Shown: positions 6,825 to 13,420, numbered from the stretch's first letter. The stretch is DNA of 16,389 bases from JBOICV01 sp050740255 (GCA_050740255.1 JBOICV010000083.1:1-16389); one strand, 5' to 3'. Numbers and translations are program-made. Notes: generated from the letters alone by a model not told the origin.

Positions 6825-8159
6825 TCAAGGGCTCGGAGACTGCACCGCGTTACCCGCGGCGGCGACGTGCCAGATAACATTGCCGACGTCATCCGCCACC
6901 AATAATCCGCCTCCGCGGTCAAGCGCGACACCGACCGGCCGCCCGTAAGCATCGCCTTGCTCGCTGAGAAAGCCGGTCAGCACATCAATCGGTTCGCCGG
7001 CCGGCTTGCCAGCTCTGAAGGGCACGAAAATAACCTTGTAGCCGCTATGCGGCCTGCGGTTCCAGGAACCATGCTGCCCAACAAACATCCCATTCTTGAA
7101 TGGCGCCGGCAGGCTAGTGCCTTGCGCGGATGCCAGACCCAGCGAAGCGGTGTGCGGCCCCAGGGCATAGTCCGGCGCAATCGCCTTCGCCACCAGATCC
7201 GGTCGCGGTGGTTGCACTCGCTCATCCACGCGCTGCCCGAAATAACTGTATGGCCAGCCGTAAAATCCGCCTTCGCGCACCGAAGTCATATAGTCCGGCA
7301 CCAGATCATGGCCCAGCTCGTCGCGTTCGTTGACCGCGGTCCACAATGCGCCGCTCGTGGGCTCCCAGGCCATGCCCACCGGATTACGCAAGCCCGAGGC
7401 GAAAACACTGCGGGCGCCGGTCTTCGGATCCACCAGCAGAATAGCGGCCCGTTCGTGCTCTGCTTCCATCCCGTTCTCGGCGATATTGCTGTTCGAGCCG
7501 ACCGCCACGAGCAAGCGCTTGCCGTCGACGCTGGCGATCAGATTCTTGGTCCAATGGTGATTGAGTTCGCCGCCGGGGAGATCGGTGAGCTTGACGCCCG
7601 GCGCGGCAATCCGTTGCTGACCGGGAGTGTAGGGAAAGCGCAGCAGCGCATCGGTATTGGCCACGTAGAAATCCCTGCCCACGAGCGCCATGCCGAAAGG
7701 CGAGTTCAGCCCATCCAAAAAAGTCGCACGGACGTCGGCCACGCCGTCGCCATTGGTGTCGCGCAGCAAGGTGATGCGATTGGCGCTGGGCACGGCGGCA
7801 CCGGCCTTTTTCATCACTCTCTGCGCGACCCAGCCCTTGAAACCTTTTTCGTCAGCGGGCCGAGGGGGACCGTTGGTCTCAGCCACCAGCACGCCACCAT
7901 CGGGCAGTACATAAAGCCAGCGCGGATGATCTAGGCCGTCGGCGAATTTCACGACGCTCACACCGTCCGCAGCAATGGGTTTGCCACCCGCCGGCCAGCC
8001 CTTGGCCGGGGCAATGTTTATCGTCGGAATCAGCGTTTTTTCCGGCGGCGGCAGACTTGCGTTTGGGCCGGTGCCAGCAGAGACCGGCAGCTGCGCTTCG
8101 GAACAAGCGGCAAGGCACGCCGCCGCCAGCACTAGCGATACAACGCTCCGCAGGGTCAT
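6825..8159 (-). CDS. PQQ-dependent sugar dehydrogenase-like lipoprotein (sorbosone dehydrogenase family)
   Basis: The 444-residue protein has a lipoprotein signal with lipobox LAAC (Cys19; Ser at +2, compatible with outer-membrane sorting). The rest is a COG2133-type six-bladed propeller: FADGLDHPRWLYVLPDGGVL (72-91), a Ca-binding-like DTNGDGVAD (134-142), NSPFGMAL (152-159), the active-site region ELNHHWTKNL (198-207), VAVGSNSNIAENG (218-230), ASGLRNPVGMAWEP (254-267), ERDELGHDLVPDY (278-290), FYGWPYSYFG, and a C-terminal GRPVGVALDRGGGLLVADD. Characterised relatives use PQQ and Ca to oxidise aldoses or sorbosone in the periplasm; the real substrate is unknown. GAGAGAAG precedes the ATG. It is upstream of, and probably co-transcribed with, the PqqU-like receptor. 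No PQQ biosynthesis gene is in the window, so imported PQQ is plausible. Confidence 0.87.
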   Translation of the reverse strand: MTLRSVVSLVLAAACLAACSEAQLPVSAGTGPNASLPPPEKTLIPTINIAPAKGWPAGGKPIAADGVSVVKFADGLDHPRWLYVLPDGGVLVAETNGPPRPADEKGFKGWVAQRVMKKAGAAVPSANRITLLRDTNGDGVADVRATFLDGLNSPFGMALVGRDFYVANTDALLRFPYTPGQQRIAAPGVKLTDLPGGELNHHWTKNLIASVDGKRLLVAVGSNSNIAENGMEAEHERAAILLVDPKTGARSVFASGLRNPVGMAWEPTSGALWTAVNERDELGHDLVPDYMTSVREGGFYGWPYSYFGQRVDERVQPPRPDLVAKAIAPDYALGPHTASLGLASAQGTSLPAPFKNGMFVGQHGSWNRRPHSGYKVIFVPFRAGKPAGEPIDVLTGFLSEQGDAYGRPVGVALDRGGGLLVADDVGNVIWHVAAAGNAVQSPSP

Positions 8160-8302
8160 GCTTGGCTTCTCTCGTGAGCGGCCTAATCAGACCGCGGCCA
8201 TCGGTGCCTAGTTTGCAGGATTTTGCCAAAGGCAAACGACACGGTACTTCGATTCGCCAAGGGCTGGCGCCGATTTATCGGCGGATGCTCGCTGAACGCT
8301 AC

Positions 8303-8330
8303 TTGAATAATATATAAATACTTGTATAAT
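8303..8330 (+). promoter_or_regulatory. Probable promoter and operator of the toxin-antitoxin operon
   Basis: TTGAAT (8303-8308), a 16-base spacer and a perfect TATAAT (8325-8330) end 6 bases before the toxin ATG at 8337. Transcription would start at or next to that ATG, giving a leaderless or near-leaderless mRNA. ATAC-TT-GTAT, centred near 8322, is a small palindrome inside the promoter, a place where an antitoxin could bind. The island is much more AT-rich than its surroundings. The remainder of 8160-8302 has no gene. Confidence 0.6.
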
Positions 8331-8336
8331 CCTTCC

Positions 8337-8639
8337 ATGAAGTTCCTGCACTTCGTTGGCAGCAGCCGTGACGATCTCAGGGACTTTCCGGCAATAGTGC
8401 GCCAACATTTGGGCGTTGAGTTAATGCGGGTGCAATCCGGGTTAATGCCGACGGACTTTAAGCCAATGGTGGCAGTCGGGCCGGGTGCGTATGAGATTCG
8501 CGTACACCATGGCGGTGCATGGCGCGTAATTTATGCCGCCAGGTTTGGGGATGTGGTGTATGTGCTGCACGCATTCCGGAAAAATCCCAACAGACCGCGC
8601 GTACGGATATTGAACTGGCGGCAAAGCGGTACAAACTGA
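8337..8639 (+). CDS. higB: HigB-like (DUF891/Gp49 family) toxin with a C-terminal frameshift
   Basis: Starting at ATG 8337, the protein begins MKFLHFVGSSRDDLRDFP and continues with GLMPTDFKPM, GAYEIRVHHGGAWRVIYAA and DVVYVLHAFRKN, the RelE/ParE-fold pattern of the DUF891 (phage Gp49-like) toxins, which act as ribosome-dependent mRNA interferases. The tail read here, NPNRPRVRILNWRQSGTN, is not the family tail. One extra A in the run at 8580-8584 would give RKKSQQTARTDIELAAKRYKL, an excellent family ending, and a stop at 8648-8650 overlapping the antitoxin ATG as ATGA. So the gene is either broken by a one-base deletion, affected by a homopolymer sequencing error, or read by slippage. An in-frame TTG at 8322 would extend it, but that lies inside the promoter. 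Confidence 0.8.
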   Translation: MKFLHFVGSSRDDLRDFPAIVRQHLGVELMRVQSGLMPTDFKPMVAVGPGAYEIRVHHGGAWRVIYAARFGDVVYVLHAFRKNPNRPRVRILNWRQSGTN

Positions 8640-8655
8640 TTAGAGGATGAGAGCC

Positions 8656-8970
8656 ATGAGGAAAACTGACCCACGCTGGAACGATGAGCGCATCACGCCG
8701 GGCAGCGGCAATGTGTTTGCTGACTTGGGCTTTGATGAAGCCGAAGCTCGGGTTATGGCGATGCGCACGGAACTCATGCTGCGCATCGAACAGCACTTGA
8801 AGCGCAAGGGCTGGACACAGTCCGAAGCCGCCCAGCGGCTACACATAACGCAACCGCGCGTGTCGAAGCTGAAAAAGGGCGAGTGGCGCGAATTCAGCCT
8901 GGACATGCTGCTGACCCTGGCAACCCGTGCCGGACTGCGCCCACGCATCGAAATGGTGAAAGCGGCCTGA
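8656..8970 (+). CDS. higA: HigA-like helix-turn-helix (XRE/COG5606) antitoxin
   Basis: About 104 residues with the family opening GNVFADLGFDEAEARVMAMR, followed by a helix-turn-helix WTQSEAAQRLHITQPRVSKL and a C-terminal DMLLTLATRAGLRPRIEM. This order is typical of antitoxins paired with DUF891 toxins; they neutralise the toxin and repress the shared promoter. ATG 8656 is preferred because GAGG (8643-8646) is 9 bases upstream; ATG 8647 is also in frame and would overlap the restored toxin stop. The gene ends 33 bases before the 3' end of tRNA-Glu, which is on the opposite strand. The antitoxin frame is intact even though the toxin tail is shifted. Confidence 0.9.
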   Translation: MRKTDPRWNDERITPGSGNVFADLGFDEAEARVMAMRTELMLRIEQHLKRKGWTQSEAAQRLHITQPRVSKLKKGEWREFSLDMLLTLATRAGLRPRIEMVKAA

Positions 8971-9003
8971 TCCGGCGTGCTGCGCGAACTGCCCGTCTGA
9001 TAA

Positions 9004-9079
9004 TGGCGTCCCCACGGGGATTCGAACCCCGGTTACCGCCGTGAAAGGGCGATGTCCTAGGCCTCTAGACGATGGGGAC
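9004..9079 (-). tRNA. tRNA-Glu (anticodon UUC)
   Basis: The minus strand reads a 76-base cloverleaf starting GTCCCCATCGTCTAGAGGCC with a 7-base acceptor stem GTCCCCA/TGGGGAC, an anticodon loop CTTTCAC giving UUC, the T arm CCGGGGTTCGAATCCCCG and an encoded CCA end. It follows tRNA-Ala by 51 bases and is probably co-transcribed with it. No clear terminator hairpin follows. Confidence 0.97.
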
Positions 9080-9130
9080 GAGGCTGTAACAACCAACAAC
9101 CGGCTGATGAACAAATCAATCGGAGGGACT

Positions 9131-9206
<76 letters not shown>

Positions 9207-9218
9207 AGAAGGCCGCGC

Positions 9219-9247
9219 ATTATAGAGGGTCGCTGCGGGGGACTCAA
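9219..9247 (-). promoter_or_regulatory. Sigma-70 promoter of the tRNA-Ala/tRNA-Glu operon
   Basis: On the minus strand TTGAGT (9242-9247), a 17-base spacer and TATAAT (9219-9224) precede tRNA-Ala, with a predicted start near 9212. The GC-rich GCGCGG after the -10 is the discriminator expected of growth-rate and stringently controlled stable-RNA promoters. The -35 box lies 20 bases past the DoxX stop codon. Confidence 0.85.
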
Positions 9248-9267
9248 TGCTGAGTTAAAGCAATAAA

Positions 9268-9852
9268 TCACGCCATTTCGGGGTGGAAGTAGCGCCGAAT
9301 CCAGTAATCGATACTGATGTAGCGGCCAGCTCCGACGAAAAATAATGTAAGCAGCATGAGGAAGTAGGTCGCTGCGAATTCGATACCGTTGTTCAGCACG
9401 ACCGGCTTGCCGTAGGCCAGCAGTTGTTCGTAAATTTCGGGATTGGCTTGCTGCAGCTTGTTCAGCGTGGTCATCAGATTCATGGAGGCCGGCGAGCCGC
9501 TTTCGGCAATGGCCAGCCAGCCCTGTTCCCAATGCACGGAGAAAACCGCCACCAGCATGGTGACCATCAGCGGCACGCACATTATCCGCAGTCCCAGGCC
9601 CAGGGCGAGGCAGACTGCGCCGATCAATTCGGTAGCCGTCGCCAGAAAGGCCATCAACCACGGAAACGGCAGGCCCAGTCCCCATTCCGGATTGCCGAAC
9701 CACTCGACGGTGCTGTCGAAATGATCGTACTTGCTCATGCCCGCCATCCAGAAAATCGGCACGAGATACAGCCGCAGGAGAAAAGGCGCGATGAAGTCGG
9801 CAACACGCGTGGTGTCGAGCCAGCGGATAGGGTGGCGCAACCACACTTGCAT
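9268..9852 (-). CDS. DoxX-family integral membrane protein
   Basis: The 194 residues contain four or more hydrophobic segments: IAPFLLRLYLVPIFWMAGMSK (about 22-42), LMAFLATATELIGAVCLALG (66-85), IMCVPLMVTMLVAVFSVHW (89-107) and FAATYFLMLLTLFFVGAGRYI (158-178). The opening LLRLYLVPIFWMAGMSKYDHF, the central ATELIGAVCLALGLGLR and the final GAGRYISIDYWI match the DoxX/HvfX-like group. DoxX relatives include thiosulfate:quinone oxidoreductase subunits and inner-membrane partners of oxidative-stress or metal-linked systems; no specific function can be assigned. GGAGGAGG upstream of the ATG is an excellent ribosome site. It lies 75 bases downstream of the kinase gene and may be the last gene of that run. 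Confidence 0.85.
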   Translation of the reverse strand: MQVWLRHPIRWLDTTRVADFIAPFLLRLYLVPIFWMAGMSKYDHFDSTVEWFGNPEWGLGLPFPWLMAFLATATELIGAVCLALGLGLRIMCVPLMVTMLVAVFSVHWEQGWLAIAESGSPASMNLMTTLNKLQQANPEIYEQLLAYGKPVVLNNGIEFAATYFLMLLTLFFVGAGRYISIDYWIRRYFHPEMA

Positions 9853-9881
9853 AGCAGCCTCCTCCAGGACACCTTCTGACC

Positions 9882-9901
9882 GAACCCGTCGCTACGAGTT
9901 C
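9882..9901 (-). other. Hairpin between the kinase gene and the DoxX gene
   Basis: GAACTCGT-AGCG-ACGGGTTC on the minus strand forms an 8-base stem with one G-T pair and a tetraloop, 26 bases past the kinase stop. No U-run follows, so termination is uncertain; attenuation or mRNA stabilisation are alternatives. Confidence 0.35.
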
Positions 9902-9927
9902 AGTCTACTGCGCCCGGCGCCACAGCA

Positions 9928-10863
9928 TCAGCCCAAATCGTAGCGGAACTCACGCTTGAAGCGCTCACGCAAGGCGGCGGCGGAAATGCGGTGGTTCTGC
10001 GTACCGGGCCGCTCGATTTTTATGGCGCCCATCAACGAGGCCAGCCGCCCGGTCGTTTGCCAATCGTAGCCCTGTTGCAAGCCGTATAGCAGCCCGCCGC
10101 GATAGGCATCGCCGCAACCGGTCGGATCAGCCAGCGCTTCGGCGCGCGCAACCGGAATTTCGTAGGTCTTGCCGTCCGCGTAGATCAGCGAACCCTGGGA
10201 ACCACGCGTGACGATGGCGGCCTTGAGCCGGGCGGCGATCTGGGAGAAATCCCAGCCGGTGCGCGCGCGCAGCATTTCCGATTCATAGTCGTTGACCACC
10301 AGATAGTCGGCGAGCTCGATGAATCGTTGCAGCGCGGCGCCGTCGAACATCGGCAGGCCCTGGCCGGGATCGAAGATGAAGGGAATGTCCGCGGCGGCGA
10401 ATTGCTCCGCGTGCTGCAGCATGCCATCGCGGCCGTCGGGCGACACGATGCCCAGCGTGATGCCGGCGTCCACCGGCACTGGCTGTCGGTGCGATTCGTT
10501 CATCGCCCCGGGGTGAAAGGCGGTGATCTGGTTATCGTCCAGATCGGTGGTGATGTAGGCCTGGGCGGTGTAAGCCTCGGCGATCGGCTTGATGTACTGA
10601 CGGCTCACGCCGCATTCATCCATCCATTGGGCATAGGGTGCGAAGTCACGGCCCACCGTACCCATGGGCGCGCCCGCGCCACCGAGCAGGCGCAGGTTGT
10701 AGGCGATGTTGCCCGCGCAGCCGCCAAACTCGCGGCGCATTTTCGGCACCAGAAATGAAACATTCAGGATATGGACCTTGTCGGGCAGAATCTCGTTCTT
10801 GAAATGACCGGGAAACACCATGATGGTGTCGAAGGCGAGAGAACCACAGATCAGTACCGACAT
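9928..10863 (-). CDS. Adenosine kinase-like PfkB-family sugar/nucleoside kinase
   Basis: The 311-residue protein begins MSVLICGSLAFDTIMVFPG and follows the ribokinase fold of PfkB enzymes. Visible are the substrate-binding GGCAGN (47-52), the lid-associated ILPDKVHILNVSFLVPKMRR, NQITAFHPGAM, and the ATP/anion-hole signature DPTGCGDAYRGG (246-257), with catalytic Asp252 in the place of the usual GAGD. The overall pattern is that of bacterial proteins annotated adenosine kinase (ATP + adenosine to AMP), but other nucleosides or sugars are possible. The frame extends upstream to 10959, but this would overlap the DUF2798 gene; ATG 10863 sits 2 bases after that gene's TAA. It is probably the last or next-to-last gene of the gcv-containing run. 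Confidence 0.87.
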   Translation of the reverse strand: MSVLICGSLAFDTIMVFPGHFKNEILPDKVHILNVSFLVPKMRREFGGCAGNIAYNLRLLGGAGAPMGTVGRDFAPYAQWMDECGVSRQYIKPIAEAYTAQAYITTDLDDNQITAFHPGAMNESHRQPVPVDAGITLGIVSPDGRDGMLQHAEQFAAADIPFIFDPGQGLPMFDGAALQRFIELADYLVVNDYESEMLRARTGWDFSQIAARLKAAIVTRGSQGSLIYADGKTYEIPVARAEALADPTGCGDAYRGGLLYGLQQGYDWQTTGRLASLMGAIKIERPGTQNHRISAAALRERFKREFRYDLG

Positions 10864-10865
10864 AC

Positions 10866-11093
10866 TTACACCGATTGAGTAAAGCGGCCGACCAGTTTCT
10901 GGCCGATGGGCGCGAGAACGAGAATGAGCGGAAACGCAATGACGAAGACCAGCGCCCATGCTTGCAACCAGTGGCCTAGCGTCCAGGCAGCGCGCAGATT
11001 GAACAGCGTAATCACGAATGACATGATCATGGTGATCATGAAAGCCATGAACAGCGCGAAGGCGATTCGCGCCTGGCGTTCACTAAGCAACAT
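10866..11093 (-). CDS. DUF2798 family small membrane protein
   Basis: From ATG 11093 this gives 75 residues with two membrane helices: ARIAFALFMAFMITMIMSFVI (about 7-27) and LQAWALVFVIAFPLILVLAP (41-60), followed by a short basic tail. The length, the RxxF..MxFxMSFV pattern and the middle WxxxWxxA region fit DUF2798. The start overlaps the end of gcvPB by 11 bases and the stop is 2 bases before the kinase ATG, so the three genes are translationally coupled. A start at 11135 would lengthen the overlap and is not preferred. Function is unknown. Confidence 0.8.
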   Translation of the reverse strand: MLLSERQARIAFALFMAFMITMIMSFVITLFNLRAAWTLGHWLQAWALVFVIAFPLILVLAPIGQKLVGRFTQSV

Positions 11094-12696
11094 TACCCGA
11101 CCATTTGAGATCGAGCTGACGCGCCGCGCGCACATCGTCGAGCCGCCGCACCGGCATGGTCCAGGGCGCGCCCTTCACTTTCTGGATGTCGGCTTTTGCT
11201 TCGTCCCAGATCGCGCATAGCGCCTCGATAAAGCCGTCGAGCGTTTCCTTGCTCTCGGTCTCGGTCGGTTCTATCAACAGACATTCGGGCACCAGCAGAG
11301 GGAAATATATGGTCGGTGCGTGGATGCCGTAGTCGAGCAGGCGCTTGGCAACGTCGGTCGCGGTAAGGTCAAGCTCCTGCTTTTGTTTTTTCAGCGTGAT
11401 GATGAATTCGTGACTGGCGCGGCGGCTCTTGTAGGCCATGTCGAAGCCGCGCTTGGCAAGCTGCGCCATCAGGTAGTTGGCGTTGAGCGTGGCGAACTCG
11501 GCGACGCGATGCATGCCTTCGCGTCCCAATAGGCGCGCATAGATATAGGCGCGCAGCAGCACGCCCGCATTGCCGGCGAAGCTTGAAAGCCGGCCGATGC
11601 TCTGCGGCAGATCGCGCTCGTCAAGCCAGCGGTAAAGTCCCCCCCCACCCTGACCCTCCCCCGCAAGGGGGGAGGGAAGTTTATTCGCCCCTCCCCTAGT
11701 GGGAGGGGGAACAAGCCTTGCCACCTCACCCTCTCCCAGAGGAGGGGGAGCACTGTTTTTCCCTCCCCCCAGTGGGGAGGGATTAAGGGAGGGGGATATT
11801 TTTCCGACCAGCGGAATGGGCATGAAGGGCAACAAGCGCTGGCTCACACCCACCGCACCGGAACCCGGCCCGCCGCCGCCATGCGGCGTAGAAAAGGTTT
11901 TGTGCAGATTCATGTGAATCACGTCGAAGCCCATGTCCCCCGGCCGCACCTTGCCGAGAATCGCATTGAGATTGGCACCGTCGTAATACAACAAACCGCC
12001 GGCCTGATGCACGATTCCCGATATCTCCTTGATCCGGCGCTCGAACACGCCTAGCGTGGAGGGGTTGGTCAGCATGATGCCCATGGTCTGCGGGCCGACC
12101 GCAGCCTTCAGCGCGGCCAGGTCCACATCGCCGTTGTCGTCAGTGGGAATCTCCTTCACGGTGCCGCCGCACATGGTTGCGGTGGCGGGATTGGTGCCAT
12201 GCGCCGCATCCGGCACCAGCACCACCGTGCGCGCGTGATCGCCGCGGGCCTTGTGATAGGCGCGCATCATCGCCACGCCGGCGAACTCGCCCTGGGCACC
12301 GGCCATCGGCGTAAGCGACACGCCTTGCATGCCGGTCACTTCCTTGAGGATCTCCTGCAACTCATACATGCAGGCGAGAAAGCCCTGGCTATGCGACTCC
12401 GGCGCCAGCGGATGGCGCGCCAGAAACTCCGGCAGCATAGCCAGCGTATTGCAGGCCCGCGGGTTGTATTTCATCGTGCAGGAGCCCAGCGGATAGAAAT
12501 GCGTATCTATCGAGAAGTTCTTCTGGCTCAGGCGCGTGTAGTGGCGCACCACGTCGAGTTCCGACGCTTCGGGTAAACGGGTCGGCGTACTGCGGCGCAG
12601 CGCTTCAGGGATGGTGGGTGTCGCCCTATCCAGCGGCGCCTGGGCGTAGGCGCGCCGGCCGGAACGGGACAGTTCGAAGATTAATTTTTCGGCCAT
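11083..12696 (-). CDS. gcvPB: Glycine dehydrogenase (decarboxylating) subunit 2, with an in-frame repeat insertion
   Basis: This is the C-terminal half of the P protein, which with GcvPA decarboxylates glycine and passes the aminomethyl group to lipoyl-GcvH. Family features are the N-terminal PLDRATPTIPEALRR-like segment, YPLGSCTMKYNPR (68-80), TPMAGAQGEFAGV (129-141), DAAHGTNPATA (163-173), the PLP lysine K266 in HMNLHKTFSTPHGGGGPG and the C-terminal PTIYFPLLVPECLLIEPTET. The length of 537 exceeds the usual figure of about 480-490. The excess is residues about 300-353, a Pro/Gly-rich stretch (SPSLNPSPLGGGKN, PPPLGEGE, PSPLAGEGQGGGG) encoded by hairpin repeat DNA, after which the normal YRWLDERDLPQSIGRLSSF resumes. 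Both sides remain in frame, so the protein is probably made and active. It follows a small membrane protein gene by 7 bases. Confidence 0.95.
   Translation of the reverse strand: MAEKLIFELSRSGRRAYAQAPLDRATPTIPEALRRSTPTRLPEASELDVVRHYTRLSQKNFSIDTHFYPLGSCTMKYNPRACNTLAMLPEFLARHPLAPESHSQGFLACMYELQEILKEVTGMQGVSLTPMAGAQGEFAGVAMMRAYHKARGDHARTVVLVPDAAHGTNPATATMCGGTVKEIPTDDNGDVDLAALKAAVGPQTMGIMLTNPSTLGVFERRIKEISGIVHQAGGLLYYDGANLNAILGKVRPGDMGFDVIHMNLHKTFSTPHGGGGPGSGAVGVSQRLLPFMPIPLVGKISPSLNPSPLGGGKNSAPPPLGEGEVARLVPPPTRGGANKLPSPLAGEGQGGGGLYRWLDERDLPQSIGRLSSFAGNAGVLLRAYIYARLLGREGMHRVAEFATLNANYLMAQLAKRGFDMAYKSRRASHEFIITLKKQKQELDLTATDVAKRLLDYGIHAPTIYFPLLVPECLLIEPTETESKETLDGFIEALCAIWDEAKADIQKVKGAPWTMPVRRLDDVRAARQLDLKWSGNVA
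11638..11799. repeat. Multi-hairpin repeat inserted in frame in gcvPB
   Basis: About 162 bases holding four palindromes: 11654-11676 (CCCTCCCCC..GGGGGAGGG), 11688-11709 (CCCCTCCC..GGGAGGGG), about 11725-11750 (CTCCC..GGGAG type, imperfect) and 11761-11781 (CCCTCCCC..GGGGAGGG). The CCCTC/GAGGG style and the peptide it encodes (PSPLAGEG, PPPLGEGE) match the intergenic composite element at 1711-1888 (PAPLPEGEG). The exact ends are judged from where family-like GcvPB sequence stops and resumes and may be off by several codons. Confidence 0.85.
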
Positions 12697-12703
12697 GATG
12701 AGC

Positions 12704-12910
12704 TCAGGGAGCGCGCTCTTTTCTCAGCAGTACACCGAGCACCCGACCGGCGCCGGCGATGATCGCGATCAGCAGCAGGATCTTTACGGCATAGTGCTGG
12801 AGGGTTTCACGCGGAATCAAATCAAATACGAATAGCACACCCAGCAGGGACAGCAGCACGACGGCGAGTGTGGCGGCGGCGCGCAGTGTCGTACTCATTG
12901 AAGGCGACAT
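12704..12910 (-). CDS. Small two-helix membrane protein of unknown function
   Basis: The 68-residue product has hydrophobic stretches LAVVLLSLLGVLFVFDLIP (about 15-33) and AVKILLLIAIIAGAGRVLGVLL (41-62) and a basic end RKERAP. I do not recognise a family. GAGGAG 6 bases before ATG 12910 is a strong ribosome site and overlaps the TGA of tpx, so coupling with tpx is likely. The stop is 7 bases before gcvPB. An internal ATG at 12898 is a possible shorter start. The position between the two glycine dehydrogenase subunits is the only clue to its role. Confidence 0.75.
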   Translation of the reverse strand: MSPSMSTTLRAAATLAVVLLSLLGVLFVFDLIPRETLQHYAVKILLLIAIIAGAGRVLGVLLRKERAP

Positions 12911-12919
12911 GCAGACTCC

Positions 12920-13420
12920 TCAGGCCAGCGCTTTTAGCGCGGCTTCGTAATTGGGTTCGTTGACCAGCTCACCCACCAGCTCGCTATGCACCACCTTGTT
13001 GCCGGCATCCAGCACAAGCACGGCGCGTGCGGTCAGACCCGCAAGCGGGCCATCCTGCAGCAGCACGCCGTAATCCTTGGCAAAGTGCCGGTCGCGCATC
13101 ATGGATAGAGCTACCACCTTGCTCAGCCCTTCGGCGGCGCAGAAGCGTTTTTGCGCAAACGGCAGATCGGCCGAGATGCACAGCACCACCGCATTATTCA
13201 AGGCCGCGGCACGCTGATTGAACTGACGCACCGACATCGCGCAGGTAGAGGTATCAATGGATGGAAAAATATTGAGCACTTTGCGCTTGCCGGAGAAATC
13301 CGCCAGGGATTTGTCGCTCAAATCCGCGGCGGTGAGTTTGAAATCCGGCGCGGCGCTGCCGGCCTTGGGTAAATCGCCATTGGTATGAATGGAACTGCCC
13401 TTCAGCGTGATAGTTGCCAT
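12920..13420 (-). CDS. tpx: Thiol peroxidase (2-Cys peroxiredoxin, Tpx type)
   Basis: The 166-residue cytosolic/periplasmic-type peroxiredoxin reduces alkyl and hydrogen peroxides using thioredoxin. The peroxidatic Cys60 lies in NIFPSIDTSTCAMSVRQFN and the resolving Cys94 in FAQKRFCAAEG, the same positions (within one) as in E. coli Tpx; an additional Cys81 is in VVLCISADLPF. The N-terminal ITLKGSSIHTNGDLPKAG and the C-terminal VVHSELVGELVNEPNYEAAL are typical, and no signal peptide is seen. TAGGAG before the ATG overlaps the gcvPA stop. Its place between gcvPA and gcvPB is unusual and suggests shared expression with glycine decarboxylase. Confidence 0.97.
   Translation of the reverse strand: MATITLKGSSIHTNGDLPKAGSAAPDFKLTAADLSDKSLADFSGKRKVLNIFPSIDTSTCAMSVRQFNQRAAALNNAVVLCISADLPFAQKRFCAAEGLSKVVALSMMRDRHFAKDYGVLLQDGPLAGLTARAVLVLDAGNKVVHSELVGELVNEPNYEAALKALA

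Noticed and set aside
6957..7934. Plus-strand open frame of 325 codons
   Set aside because: It lies antisense to the well-supported PQQ-type dehydrogenase gene, whose motifs and lipobox leave no doubt about the coding strand.
8971..9003. Terminator for the tRNA operon
   Set aside because: No stable hairpin followed by a T-run is visible on the minus strand between tRNA-Glu and the antitoxin gene.
8337..9079. Toxin-antitoxin pair next to tRNA-Glu as the edge of an integrated island
   Set aside because: No duplicate of the tRNA 3' end and no integrase are visible in the window, and the genes further left look like ordinary chromosome.
10864..10959. Longer N-terminus for the adenosine kinase-like protein
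   Set aside because: The extra 32 residues are non-homologous in style and would overlap the DUF2798 gene; ATG 10863 gives the family N-terminus directly after that gene's stop.
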